Shown here piece by piece: positions 1 through 6,046 of a stretch of 6,406 bases of DNA. Positions within the stretch are counted from its first letter, which is position 1; every line of letters begins with the position of its first letter. The stretch covers positions 1 to 6,406 of the forward strand of contig JBOFCU010000098.1 of assembly GCA_051646285.1 (NCBI GenBank), in the 5' to 3' direction. Source of the DNA: Terrirubrum sp051646285. GTDB taxonomy: Bacteria; Pseudomonadota; Alphaproteobacteria; Rhizobiales; Beijerinckiaceae. The notes beneath the pieces are model-generated. The model worked only from the letters and a program-made list of their open reading frames with translations, was not told the origin of the DNA and did no database searches. The translations under genes were made by a program, and so were the position numbers.

Positions 1-147
1 ACAATGGCTGCTGCCCCGGCCAAATCCATACCGCCGCTCAAGAGCAAAGCCCTTGTGGCGCAGGCAGTTGCTGATCCACGCGAGATGCCGGTCATTCCGC
101 AATCGGTTGCAGTGCCATTGGCCTCAGGTACATTCGGTCCACGCTGA
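1..147 (+). CDS. C-terminal end of an unidentified protein (5' partial)
   Basis: Frame 1 is open from the first base to a TGA at 145-147 and gives about 48 residues ending in ASGTFGPR. The tail is rich in Pro, Ala, Val and Lys, has no Cys and no hydrophobic membrane segment, and looks like a disordered C-terminus. An ATG at 4-6 is in frame, but a separate 47-residue gene seems less likely than the end of a longer gene that begins outside the window. The stop lies one base before the ATG of the next gene, so the two are probably co-transcribed and translationally coupled. I cannot assign a function. The reading frame is supported mainly by this tight junction and by the competing frame 2 having only a TTG start. 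Confidence 0.5.
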   Translation, partial: TMAAAPAKSIPPLKSKALVAQAVADPREMPVIPQSVAVPLASGTFGPR

Positions 148-148
148 C

Positions 149-769
149 ATGGCTTTGCCCAATCGCGTTCTGCCAGACGGTACGATCGTTTCCCTGACTG
201 CGCGCGGCACCATGATGGGCAATCGTGGCGGGCGCATCCACGCACCTGACACACAGTCATTGCGCCAACGCCGCTGGGCCACGCCGCAATGGATTTGCTG
301 CGTGTTGCAATTTCGTGGGCGGCAAAGGCAGGTGTGGGGCCGCAGTTACACGGAACTGTTTTTCTGCGATGAGGTCAGCGCGCTCGCGGCAGGGCACCGC
401 CCCTGCTTCGAATGCCGCCACGCCAATGCGATGGCCTATGCGGCTGCGCTGCAAAAAGCACTGCAACTGCCGCACCGGCTCTCAGCACCGGCCATTGATG
501 CGCGGCTGCATCAGGAGCGGCTTGCCGGGACAATAAAAAAATTGCACGCGCTGCCGGTCAACGGATTGCCTGATGGGGCGATGTTTATTCATGAAGCGCG
601 CTACTATGCCATCCGGCAAGGCCAGCCGCTGCAATGGGATTTTGAAGGCTACACGCGCGCCATATGCGCCTTGCCGGGCATTGTCGATGTATTGACGCCT
701 CCAGCATCACTGGCAGCGTTGGCAGGCGGCTATCAGCCCGGCTGGCATGACAGCGCCAGCGGCCTCTAG
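149..769 (+). CDS. conserved protein of unknown function with Ada-like CxxC motif
   Basis: The product has 206 residues. The ATG at 149 is chosen because MALPNRV followed by ARGTxMGNRGG matches the N-terminus I remember for a conserved alphaproteobacterial family of unknown function, and because it sits one base after the preceding stop. The frame stays open up to a TTG at 53, but that extension reads unlike a protein. There is no good Shine-Dalgarno sequence, which fits coupling to the upstream gene. Visible features are a WICC motif (C50, C51), then ELFFCDEVSALAAGHRPCFECRH (about 69-91, with C73, C86 and C89), a charged helical stretch with a DARLHQERL segment (about 117-125), LPDGAMF (about 140), and a C-terminal VLTPPASLAALAGGYQP. 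The AAGHRPCFECR segment resembles the second cysteine pair of Ada-type zinc-binding domains, so the cysteines may bind zinc. That is inference. No signal peptide or membrane segment is seen, so the protein is probably cytoplasmic. Its reaction is unknown. Confidence 0.8.
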   Translation: MALPNRVLPDGTIVSLTARGTMMGNRGGRIHAPDTQSLRQRRWATPQWICCVLQFRGRQRQVWGRSYTELFFCDEVSALAAGHRPCFECRHANAMAYAAALQKALQLPHRLSAPAIDARLHQERLAGTIKKLHALPVNGLPDGAMFIHEARYYAIRQGQPLQWDFEGYTRAICALPGIVDVLTPPASLAALAGGYQPGWHDSASGL

Positions 770-1923
770 TTCAATTGCCGCAGCGTTTCACGCGCAATGA
801 TCAGACGCTGCACTTCTGATGTGCCTTCATAAATCCGCGTGATACGCGCATCACGGGCGTGACGCTCCACCGGATAATCCCGGATATATCCCGCACCGCC
901 ATGAATTTGAATGGCCGTATCTGTGGCGCGGTGCGCCATTTCCGACGCAAACAGCTTGGCCATGGAGGCCTGCTTGGCAAAATTCTGCCCCTGCTGCTTC
1001 AGATAGGCCGCCTGTAGAATCAACAGCCGCGCCGCTTCAATATCCGTCTCGCGATCGGCAATCATCCATTGCAAGCCCTGAAAATCTGCAATTTTCTGGC
1101 CAAACTGCGTGCGTTCGCGCGCATAGGCTTTGGCCGCGTCCATGGCGGCCCGCGCGATGCCGAGCGACAGGGCAGCAATGCCGATGCGCCCGCCAGCCAA
1201 TTCACCCACCGCAATGCGGAAGCCATCATTCTCACGCCCAATCAGGGCTGATGCAGGCACGCGGCACGCATCGAAATGAATGATATTCGTGGCCGAGCCA
1301 TGCTGGCCCATTTTGTGTTCTGCCTTGCCGATGGTCAGCCCTGGCGTTCCGGCTTCAACCAGAAAGCATGAAATGCCCTTGCCCTTCGGGGCATTCTTGT
1401 CCGTCACAGCCCACACAACAAAAACACCGGCATATTCACCGCTGGTGATATAAATTTTTGTGCCATCCAGAATATAATTGTCACCCTCACGGCGCGCAAT
1501 TGTGCGCATGTTTGAGGGGTCGGACCCCGCGCTGGCTTCGGTCAGGCAAAAACCGCCAGCAGCATAATCACCGCTGGCCAGCAGCGGCAGATATTTCTCG
1601 CGCTGCTCTGGTGAGCCAACAGCCTGGATCACCTCGCCCACCATGTTTGTGACAGACGCGGTGCAGCCCGTTGATGCACAGGCATACCCCAGTTCTTCAA
1701 TGGCCAGCGCAAAGGCAACCGGCCCTGCTTCTGCGCCGCCATATTCACCGCGCACATTAAGGGTCATGAAACCCGCTTGCGCCAGCCATTTCAGGTTCGC
1801 AAGAAATTCAGCCCGGCCCTCGCCGCGATCGAGTTTTTCCGCCAGCGGCGCCACACGCTCAGCCGCCATGCGGCGGGCCGTGTCACGGATCATTTCTTCT
1901 TCTTCAGTCAACGAGAAGAGCAT
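766..1923 (-). CDS. acyl-CoA dehydrogenase (short/branched-chain type)
   Basis: This 385-residue FAD enzyme introduces the alpha-beta double bond into an acyl-CoA and passes electrons to electron-transfer flavoprotein in the cytoplasm. The full three-domain fold is present at the usual length. It has an N-terminal helical domain (about 1-120), a middle beta domain opening with GGFCLTEASAGSD (about 123-135, FAD and substrate contacts) and YITSGEYA (158-165), and a C-terminal helical domain with RTQFGQ (271-276) and QIHGGAGYIRDYP (339-351). The catalytic base is E366 in IYEGTSEVQ, the position used by short- and medium-chain enzymes. Isovaleryl-CoA dehydrogenase uses a different Glu. The ATG at 1923 has a GGAG ribosome site (1930-1933) six bases upstream. 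The gene follows the histidine kinase gene by 29 bp on the same strand, so it is probably the second gene of that operon. Substrate chain length cannot be fixed from sequence; butyryl, isobutyryl or 2-methylbutyryl are all possible. Confidence 0.95.
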   Translation of the reverse strand: MLFSLTEEEEMIRDTARRMAAERVAPLAEKLDRGEGRAEFLANLKWLAQAGFMTLNVRGEYGGAEAGPVAFALAIEELGYACASTGCTASVTNMVGEVIQAVGSPEQREKYLPLLASGDYAAGGFCLTEASAGSDPSNMRTIARREGDNYILDGTKIYITSGEYAGVFVVWAVTDKNAPKGKGISCFLVEAGTPGLTIGKAEHKMGQHGSATNIIHFDACRVPASALIGRENDGFRIAVGELAGGRIGIAALSLGIARAAMDAAKAYARERTQFGQKIADFQGLQWMIADRETDIEAARLLILQAAYLKQQGQNFAKQASMAKLFASEMAHRATDTAIQIHGGAGYIRDYPVERHARDARITRIYEGTSEVQRLIIARETLRQLN

Positions 1924-1929
1924 CAGGCG

Positions 1930-1933
1930 CTCC
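1930..1933 (-). promoter_or_regulatory. ribosome binding site of the acyl-CoA dehydrogenase gene
   Basis: GGAG on the minus strand lies six bases before the ATG at 1921-1923. It supports this start and independent translation within the presumed operon. Confidence 0.6.
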
Positions 1934-1952
1934 GGGCTTGCGCAGTCTTGAT

Positions 1953-4874
1953 TTAATGATTGGCCATCACACGGGTTGGCGGAAAAACGATCTCCACCAA
2001 TGTGCCTTCATTTTTTACGCTGGAAATACGCATGGCCGCACGGTTGGCATCAACCAGCGCCTTTGTGAGCGGCAGGCCAAGCCCGGTGCCGCCAGCCCGG
2101 CGCGTTGCCGATAATTGCTTGAAAGGCTCCATCGCCTGTTCAACTTCCTTCGGCGTCATGCCAATGCCAGTGTCACGTACGCGGATGGCAATTTCACCCA
2201 GATCGCTGAGCGTTGTCGAGACAATCACCTGCCCGCCCGGATCCGTGAACTTCACGGCATTGGACAACAGGTTAAGCACAATTTGCTTCAGCGCCCGCTC
2301 ATCCGCAACGATGGTTGGCAGTTTTGGGGCCATGGCCGAGCGGATAACAATGCGCCCACGCTGCGATTGCGGCTGCATGATGCTGACTGCGCCGCGGACA
2401 ACGTCATTGACATTCACGCTGGTGAAATCCAGCTCCATTTTCCCAGCCTCGATTTTCGATAAATCGAGCAGGTCATTCACCAGACTGATGACGTGGCCGC
2501 CAGAGGCATGGATATCCTTCAGATAATCCTTGTAACGCTCATTGCCGATGGCGCCGAAACGTTCTTCGATCATGACTTCGGCAAAGCCGATGATCGCATT
2601 GAGCGGCGTGCGCACTTCATGGCTGATCTTGGCCAGAAAATCGGTTTTCTGCGCGGATGCGGCTTCTGCCGCCTTACGCGCATCAACCAGTTCACGCTCT
2701 GACTTTTTCCACGCCGTGAGATCGCGCAGCACCGCGCAGAATTTCTTCTCCGGCTTTTCCGCGATTTGACCAAATGACAGAAACACCGGCAGCCGCCCGC
2801 CCTGGCGTACACGGCCCGTGACTTCACGGCCATCATTGAGCACCGAGCGCACACCGCCAGATTTCAGGCCTTCAAAATAATCCAATACCGAGGCGCGGCT
2901 TTCCGGTGCCATCAATTCGGTCACAAGCTCTCCCGCCATCTCTTTCTGGTCATAACCAAACAACGCCTCGGCTGTGCGGTTGATGGAGAGAATGCGGCCA
3001 TTTTCATCCAGCACGGCGACGCCATCCGTGGCCGTATCGAGAATGGCGCGCACCTCGCGCAGCTGCACTTCGCGCTGCTTTAACTCATGCTCGGCGCTGC
3101 GCAATTTCTGATTGATTTCGGTATCGGCCGACCGGCGGAAGCTGACGAGCGTGGCCGGTTCGCCATCCCAATGGATATTTTGCATCCGCGCATCAACACC
3201 GATCCGTTCGCCATCGCGCGCGGCCAGCAAAATGGCGCCACTCGGCCCATTGGCTTCACTGACGGGAATACGGCCCTTGAACAAAGCCGGTGTGCCGCCT
3301 GCATCATTCATATCGGCAATCGCATTATAATCGAGCAGATCGAGCAGTGTGCGGTTGGCAAAAAGCACACGCTCAGACCGGTTGATCAGAACGCCGACCG
3401 GCAAACGCTCAATAATATCGAGATAACGCGGATCAGGCACGCGCACGATATGCGTCACCGGTGCAGGGATCATGACGGGTGCCTGTTGTTCTCCACCATA
3501 TGAAGGCGCGTTTGCACACTCTTCTTCAGCCGATGTTTTATCTTCGCCGGAATTTGGGGATTCTGGTGCTGACGGCAATGCTTCCGGCTGCACCATGCTG
3601 GCATCAGCCGCAGCTTCCTCGACAGCATTGATCACAGGCGAGGCGCTGTGTGCAGTTTCGCTGTCAGCCGGTGCCAGGGCAGGCACATGATCGGCAATGG
3701 CGGCCATAGTCTGCGGGGTTATCACTTCTGGCTGGCGTTCGCCTTGTGCAGGCTCAGCACCCGCAACAGCAGGTGTGGGCAAAGCGGGCGGCTCATGGTG
3801 CGCCTGTGCCGCTTCATTCTCCTGCCGCGCGCCAAGGGCCCGCGCCAATTCACGGAACGCCATGCGCTCTGATGGCGATAAAGTCGGCAGCGGTGATGAT
3901 GCCGGTGCGGCTGGCATCTGCGTCTCGCCGTTTGGCAAAGCGACTGGCGAAACATGTGAGGCTTTTTCGTTTAATTCTGCCCGCGCGCTGCCGGGCGCAT
4001 GGACCAGAAGGAATCCGCGCAGGCCGCGAAAGGCGCGTGCAGCATCAAAGACCGGCAGCGCAGACCATTCCACATCAACCGGACCGGGCAAATCATCAGC
4101 AGACCACAGCAGCGGAATTTTATTGGCGGTGGTGCGGCCCTCAAGCGCGGCCTGCAATGCGCCGGTGGTATCCATGAAAATATCATCGGCCAGATCAGCC
4201 CAGCGGCGTCCGACAATCGCACCGGAATAATCGCCGACAAGCGCCTTCAGCCGTGAGCCGGCCTGAGTGATTTTTCCATCGGCGTCACTCTGCCAGACAA
4301 TGCGCACAGGCGCGTCCTGATGCACAGACCCATTGTGCGAATGGGGCTGCGGTGCAGCCTGCATTGGCAAAGATGATGGCACCGGCTTTGAATCAGTCAC
4401 TTCGATTGGAGCGTTCATCGCCGTATCCATGGCTTGCGCAATCGCAGACATGCCGGAATGAACATCAGGCTTGATATTAGCCTTGGGCCGCTGCCCTTCG
4501 TCGCGGGCTGCCAAAGGCATGGCCGCACCGGGCGGCGGTGCAACAGCATCCTGCGTTGAAAATTCCCGCAGCGGAATGACAACAACAACGCGTTCGCCCT
4601 CGGTATTGGCCAACATGCGGCAGGCAACGGGCACCAGCGGCGCGCCCGCCCCCGCCAACGGAATATCCGCCAGCACAGCACCCGCTCCGGCTGTCATGCG
4701 ATGCGCCATGTCCGCCAGCCGCGCCGAAGCCGCAGGCGGAAGCATCACGCCTGTGACGCTGGCGGCCTGCTGGGCGAACACGCCGCTGCCGTCACGCGCA
4801 TCAACAGCCAGCGCCCGCCCCTCGCGCAGGAGCAATTCCAGTTCTGCCGGTAACTCGATGCCGTTTGCGCGCAA
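1953..4874 (-). CDS. pdhS: soluble multi-PAS sensor histidine kinase, PdhS/PleC/DivJ family
   Basis: The product has 973 residues with no signal peptide or membrane segment, so it is cytoplasmic. PleC and DivJ, in contrast, are membrane-anchored. Layout: an N-terminal region (1-105); a PAS-like domain (about 190-296); an Ala/Pro/Glu-rich linker (about 303-475) broken by LSPSERMAFRELARALGAR (332-350); a second PAS-like domain (about 484-582); a short coiled coil; a canonical PAS (about 608-725, ILDTATDGVAVLDENGRILS); then the kinase core. The core has phospho-acceptor H752 in FLAKISHEVRTPLNAIIGFAEVM, an N box with N868/N872, a G1 box DTGIGM (901-906), an F box EPFKQL (916-921) and a G2 box GGTGLGLPL (928-936). 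All key residues are intact. PdhS-type kinases act on the response regulator DivK and so on CtrA, and localise to the old pole in Brucella. The match to PdhS rests on domain order, length, solubility and the DHp sequence. The start is TTG at 4874: AGAGAGG (4880-4886) lies five bases upstream, the first in-frame ATG is residue 44, and a stop lies 20 codons upstream. It is read divergently from the phasin genes, with CtrA boxes at its promoter. Confidence 0.88.
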   Translation of the reverse strand: MRANGIELPAELELLLREGRALAVDARDGSGVFAQQAASVTGVMLPPAASARLADMAHRMTAGAGAVLADIPLAGAGAPLVPVACRMLANTEGERVVVVIPLREFSTQDAVAPPPGAAMPLAARDEGQRPKANIKPDVHSGMSAIAQAMDTAMNAPIEVTDSKPVPSSLPMQAAPQPHSHNGSVHQDAPVRIVWQSDADGKITQAGSRLKALVGDYSGAIVGRRWADLADDIFMDTTGALQAALEGRTTANKIPLLWSADDLPGPVDVEWSALPVFDAARAFRGLRGFLLVHAPGSARAELNEKASHVSPVALPNGETQMPAAPASSPLPTLSPSERMAFRELARALGARQENEAAQAHHEPPALPTPAVAGAEPAQGERQPEVITPQTMAAIADHVPALAPADSETAHSASPVINAVEEAAADASMVQPEALPSAPESPNSGEDKTSAEEECANAPSYGGEQQAPVMIPAPVTHIVRVPDPRYLDIIERLPVGVLINRSERVLFANRTLLDLLDYNAIADMNDAGGTPALFKGRIPVSEANGPSGAILLAARDGERIGVDARMQNIHWDGEPATLVSFRRSADTEINQKLRSAEHELKQREVQLREVRAILDTATDGVAVLDENGRILSINRTAEALFGYDQKEMAGELVTELMAPESRASVLDYFEGLKSGGVRSVLNDGREVTGRVRQGGRLPVFLSFGQIAEKPEKKFCAVLRDLTAWKKSERELVDARKAAEAASAQKTDFLAKISHEVRTPLNAIIGFAEVMIEERFGAIGNERYKDYLKDIHASGGHVISLVNDLLDLSKIEAGKMELDFTSVNVNDVVRGAVSIMQPQSQRGRIVIRSAMAPKLPTIVADERALKQIVLNLLSNAVKFTDPGGQVIVSTTLSDLGEIAIRVRDTGIGMTPKEVEQAMEPFKQLSATRRAGGTGLGLPLTKALVDANRAAMRISSVKNEGTLVEIVFPPTRVMANH

Positions 4875-4879
4875 GGCTG

Positions 4880-4886
4880 CCTCTCT
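4880..4886 (-). promoter_or_regulatory. ribosome binding site that fixes a TTG start for the kinase gene
   Basis: On the minus strand AGAGAGG is followed by five bases and then TTG at 4874-4872. No ATG or GTG is in frame between the upstream TAA and residue 44, so this site decides the start. Confidence 0.65.
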
Positions 4887-4917
4887 GGCGGGTTCGATGC
4901 ACTGCGTTAACCCGCCA
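4886..4917. repeat. 9-bp inverted repeat in the kinase gene leader
   Basis: TGGCGGGTT (4886-4894) pairs perfectly with AACCCGCCA (4909-4917) around a 14-base loop. On the minus strand the 3' arm ends exactly where the AGAGAGG ribosome site begins. If the transcript starts upstream of 4917 this would be an RNA hairpin beside the ribosome site. If it starts inside the repeat, the element is a DNA dyad at the promoter. It also overlaps the imperfect CtrA-type box (4907-4921). Confidence 0.55.
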
Positions 4918-4921
4918 TTAG
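4907..4921. promoter_or_regulatory. imperfect second CtrA-type box
   Basis: TTAA at 4907-4910, seven bases, then TTAG at 4918-4921. This has the spacing of the CtrA consensus TTAA-N7-TTAA with one mismatch in the second half. It lies two bases from the perfect box, so the two form a tandem pair upstream of the kinase gene. Confidence 0.4.
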
Positions 4922-4923
4922 CT

Positions 4924-4939
4924 TTAATGAAACCTTAAC
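4924..4939. promoter_or_regulatory. perfect CtrA box at the kinase promoter
   Basis: TTAA (4924-4927), seven bases, TTAAC (4935-4939) matches the full-length CtrA consensus TTAA-N7-TTAAC. It lies 50-65 bp upstream of the TTG start of the kinase gene, where a CtrA site overlapping a -35 region would be expected. It is more than 140 bp from the phasin ATG, so the kinase is the likelier target. Whether binding activates or represses cannot be read from sequence. Confidence 0.7.
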
Positions 4940-4950
4940 GCGCGCGAAAG

Positions 4951-4981
4951 GTGGGCGGCCAAACTTAGCCGTTTCGCCCAC
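4951..4981. repeat. inverted repeat in the centre of the divergent intergenic region
   Basis: GTGGGCG (4951-4957) and CGCCCAC (4975-4981) form a 7-bp dyad around 17 bases. A smaller CGGC/GCCG dyad (4956-4959 and 4968-4971) nests inside it as an alternative pairing. No T tract follows on either strand, so it does not look like a terminator. It could be an operator or a transcript-end structure; function unknown. Confidence 0.4.
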
Positions 4982-5019
4982 ATCCCTTATCCCTTATGCT
5001 TAACCTGACGGCAGGCTGC

Positions 5020-5048
5020 TTGATTTTGCAGCGCAACAATGATATTGC
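5020..5048 (+). promoter_or_regulatory. possible promoter of the phasin genes
   Basis: TTGATT (5020-5025) is a fair -35. After 17 bases, TATTGC (5043-5048) is a weak -10. The call is helped by position: one PhaR-type dyad fills the spacer and the other overlaps the proposed -10, as expected of a repressed promoter. Transcription would start near 5055. Confidence 0.4.
5026..5036. promoter_or_regulatory. PhaR-type operator 1
   Basis: TTGCAGCGCAA is a perfect TTGC-N3-GCAA palindrome. TGC-N3-GCA dyads of this kind are described for PhaR, the repressor of phasin and PHA genes in alphaproteobacteria. Its place in the spacer of the proposed phasin promoter supports the assignment. Confidence 0.6.
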
Positions 5049-5055
5049 AGTGCAC
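5045..5055. promoter_or_regulatory. PhaR-type operator 2
   Basis: TTGCAGTGCAC repeats the first operator in the same orientation with a TGC-N3-GCA core. The two centres are 19 bp apart, close to two helical turns, which would favour side-by-side binding. It overlaps the proposed -10. Confidence 0.58.
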
Positions 5056-5067
5056 AATTAGCGGCTC

Positions 5068-5076
5068 AGGAAAGGA
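5068..5076 (+). promoter_or_regulatory. ribosome binding site of the first phasin gene
   Basis: AGGAAAGGA ends seven bases before the ATG at 5084. It selects this start over the in-frame ATG at 5039, which lies among the operators. Confidence 0.7.
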
Positions 5077-5083
5077 AATCCCC

Positions 5084-5473
5084 ATGACCCCGAAATTCCC
5101 CACATTCGAAGTGCCCACCGAAATGCGCGATTTTGCCGAGAAGAGTGTCGAGCAGGCCAAGAAGGCGTTTGACGGCTTCATGGGCGCTGCCAACAAGGCG
5201 CTCGACAATGTTCCGGCTGCCAGCAACCCGCTTCAGAGCGGCGCTGTCGATATGACCAAGAAGGCGATTGCCACGGCGGAAGAGAACATGGCCGCGTCTT
5301 TTGCCCATGCCCAGCGCCTGGTTCGCGCCAAGGACGCGCAGGAAGTGATGCAGCTTCAGACCGAATTCCTGCGTGAGCAGTTCGCCAAGTATCAGGGCCA
5401 GCTCAAGGATTTCGGCACGAACGTCCAGCAGACGATGCAGACGGCGGCCTCCACAGCCACGAAAAAGAAGTAA
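5084..5473 (+). CDS. phasin family protein (PHA granule-associated)
   Basis: The product has 129 residues, typical for short alphaproteobacterial phasins. Phasins coat the surface of polyhydroxyalkanoate granules and control their size and number. The sequence begins MTPKFPTFEVPTEMRDFAEKSVEQ and continues as long amphipathic helices (about 12-40 and 50-120), rich in Ala, Gln, Lys and Glu, with the characteristic QTEFLREQFAKYQGQLKDF (92-110). It has no Cys and no Trp, ends in a KKK tail, and has no signal peptide. The ATG at 5084 is chosen for its strong AGGAAAGGA ribosome site and family-like N-terminus; the ATG at 5039 would add 15 residues encoded by operator DNA. Two PhaR-type dyads lie 29-58 bp upstream. 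A second phasin gene follows 38 bp downstream on the same strand. The family assignment is firm; binding to PHA in this organism is inferred. Confidence 0.9.
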   Translation: MTPKFPTFEVPTEMRDFAEKSVEQAKKAFDGFMGAANKALDNVPAASNPLQSGAVDMTKKAIATAEENMAASFAHAQRLVRAKDAQEVMQLQTEFLREQFAKYQGQLKDFGTNVQQTMQTAASTATKKK

Positions 5474-5474
5474 T

Positions 5475-5492
5475 CAGCCAACCGGCTGTTTT
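5475..5492 (+). terminator. weak hairpin with T run between the two phasin genes
   Basis: CAGCC (5475-5479) pairs with GGCTG (5484-5488) around AACC and is followed by TTTT (5489-5492). A 5-bp stem with a short T run would be a leaky terminator at best. It could lower expression of the second gene relative to the first, or protect the 3' end of a monocistronic first transcript. Confidence 0.35.
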
Positions 5493-5511
5493 CGAAACAA
5501 GGCAGGGTGAG

Positions 5512-6015
5512 ATGAAGAAACCTGTTTCATTGGCACCGGCTGGCCGTTCTCTCGCAGACACGCCAGCCCGTGCACCCGTGCCAACCTTCACCGGTGCAGC
5601 AGCTTTGGCCGCACCGGTGCCGTCTGCCAAAACGCCATTTGTTGCTGAACCGGCAGCCAATGATTTGCCTCTGATACAGGCGATCACACAGGCGGCTGCC
5701 GTATCGTCTGCCTCCATCGACGCTCCTCAAGCGGAAGTGGCAGCGGAATTCAGCACCGCAGTGATGGATATGTGGACAAACCAGTCACAGGCGATGATTG
5801 CCCACAGCATCAGGATGGCGCAGGTCCAGTCCCTGTCAGAAGCCATCACGGTTCAGGGCCATTTCATTCGTGAACAAATGGAGGCAGCCCGCAGTCAAGC
5901 AGCGACCTTCACCAGCCTGCTGAACCAGACCATGGGCATCACACTGACAGATCGTTTGCCCGCCATGAAGATTTGGGCGCCTTGGCAGTCCACCATCTGC
6001 AAACCCGGCGGCTGA
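5512..6015 (+). CDS. second phasin-like protein with Pro/Ala-rich N-terminal extension
   Basis: The product has 167 residues. Residues 1-70 are low in complexity, rich in Pro, Ala and Val, and probably disordered. Residues about 75-145 form the phasin-like helical part, with EFSTAVMDMWTNQSQAMIAHS and then VQGHFIREQMEAARSQAATF (114-133). The latter lines up with QTEFLREQFAKYQGQLKDF in the upstream phasin, so the two are likely distant paralogues. The ATG at 5512 follows AAGG and AGGG purine runs (5499-5507). The gene lies 38 bp after the first phasin and is probably co-transcribed with it, with a terminator-like hairpin shortly after the TGA at 6013-6015. No signal peptide or membrane segment is seen. 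Bases 5633-5731 inside this gene recur exactly at the end of the window. A role at PHA granules is inferred; a phasin-fold protein with another task is possible. Confidence 0.78.
   Translation: MKKPVSLAPAGRSLADTPARAPVPTFTGAAALAAPVPSAKTPFVAEPAANDLPLIQAITQAAAVSSASIDAPQAEVAAEFSTAVMDMWTNQSQAMIAHSIRMAQVQSLSEAITVQGHFIREQMEAARSQAATFTSLLNQTMGITLTDRLPAMKIWAPWQSTICKPGG
5633..5731 (+). repeat. 99-bp direct repeat, copy 1 (inside second phasin gene)
   Basis: These 99 bases recur without a mismatch at 6308-6406. In this copy they encode part of the Pro/Ala-rich N-terminal region of the second phasin. The base before the repeat differs (A here, C at 6307). Confidence 0.97.
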
Positions 6016-6046
6016 TCCGGCTCAAGCACGGAAGACGAGCCTACCG

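Noticed and set aside
53..148. Upstream extension of the conserved unknown gene to a TTG at 53
   Set aside because: The extension is rich in Arg, His and Cys, unlike a protein N-terminus of this family, and overlaps the better frame of the preceding gene. ATG 149 fits the family start.
1960..4938. Many + strand open frames of 70-190 codons opposite the kinase gene
   Set aside because: They are mirror frames of a GC-rich coding region, lack ribosome sites and show no recognisable protein pattern.
4984..4997. Tandem heptamer CCCTTAT CCCTTAT in the intergenic region
   Set aside because: Only two copies, no match to a known binding site, and not at TTAA-N7-TTAA spacing; likely chance.
5010..5018. 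GCAGGCTGC-type dyad as a third phasin operator
   Set aside because: Its arms are GCA-N3-TGC, the reverse of the TGC-N3-GCA order in the two called operators.
5039..5083. In-frame ATG at 5039 as the phasin start
   Set aside because: The extra 15 codons are made of operator DNA, there is no ribosome site before it, and ATG 5084 has a strong one.
4875..5083. CcrM (GANTC) methylation sites in the divergent promoter region
   Set aside because: I looked because CtrA-controlled promoters often have them, and found none in this interval.
5589..5620. Two ACCGGTGC palindromic copies in the second phasin gene
   Set aside because: They fall in Pro/Ala/Thr/Gly codons of a low-complexity coding stretch and need no regulatory explanation.
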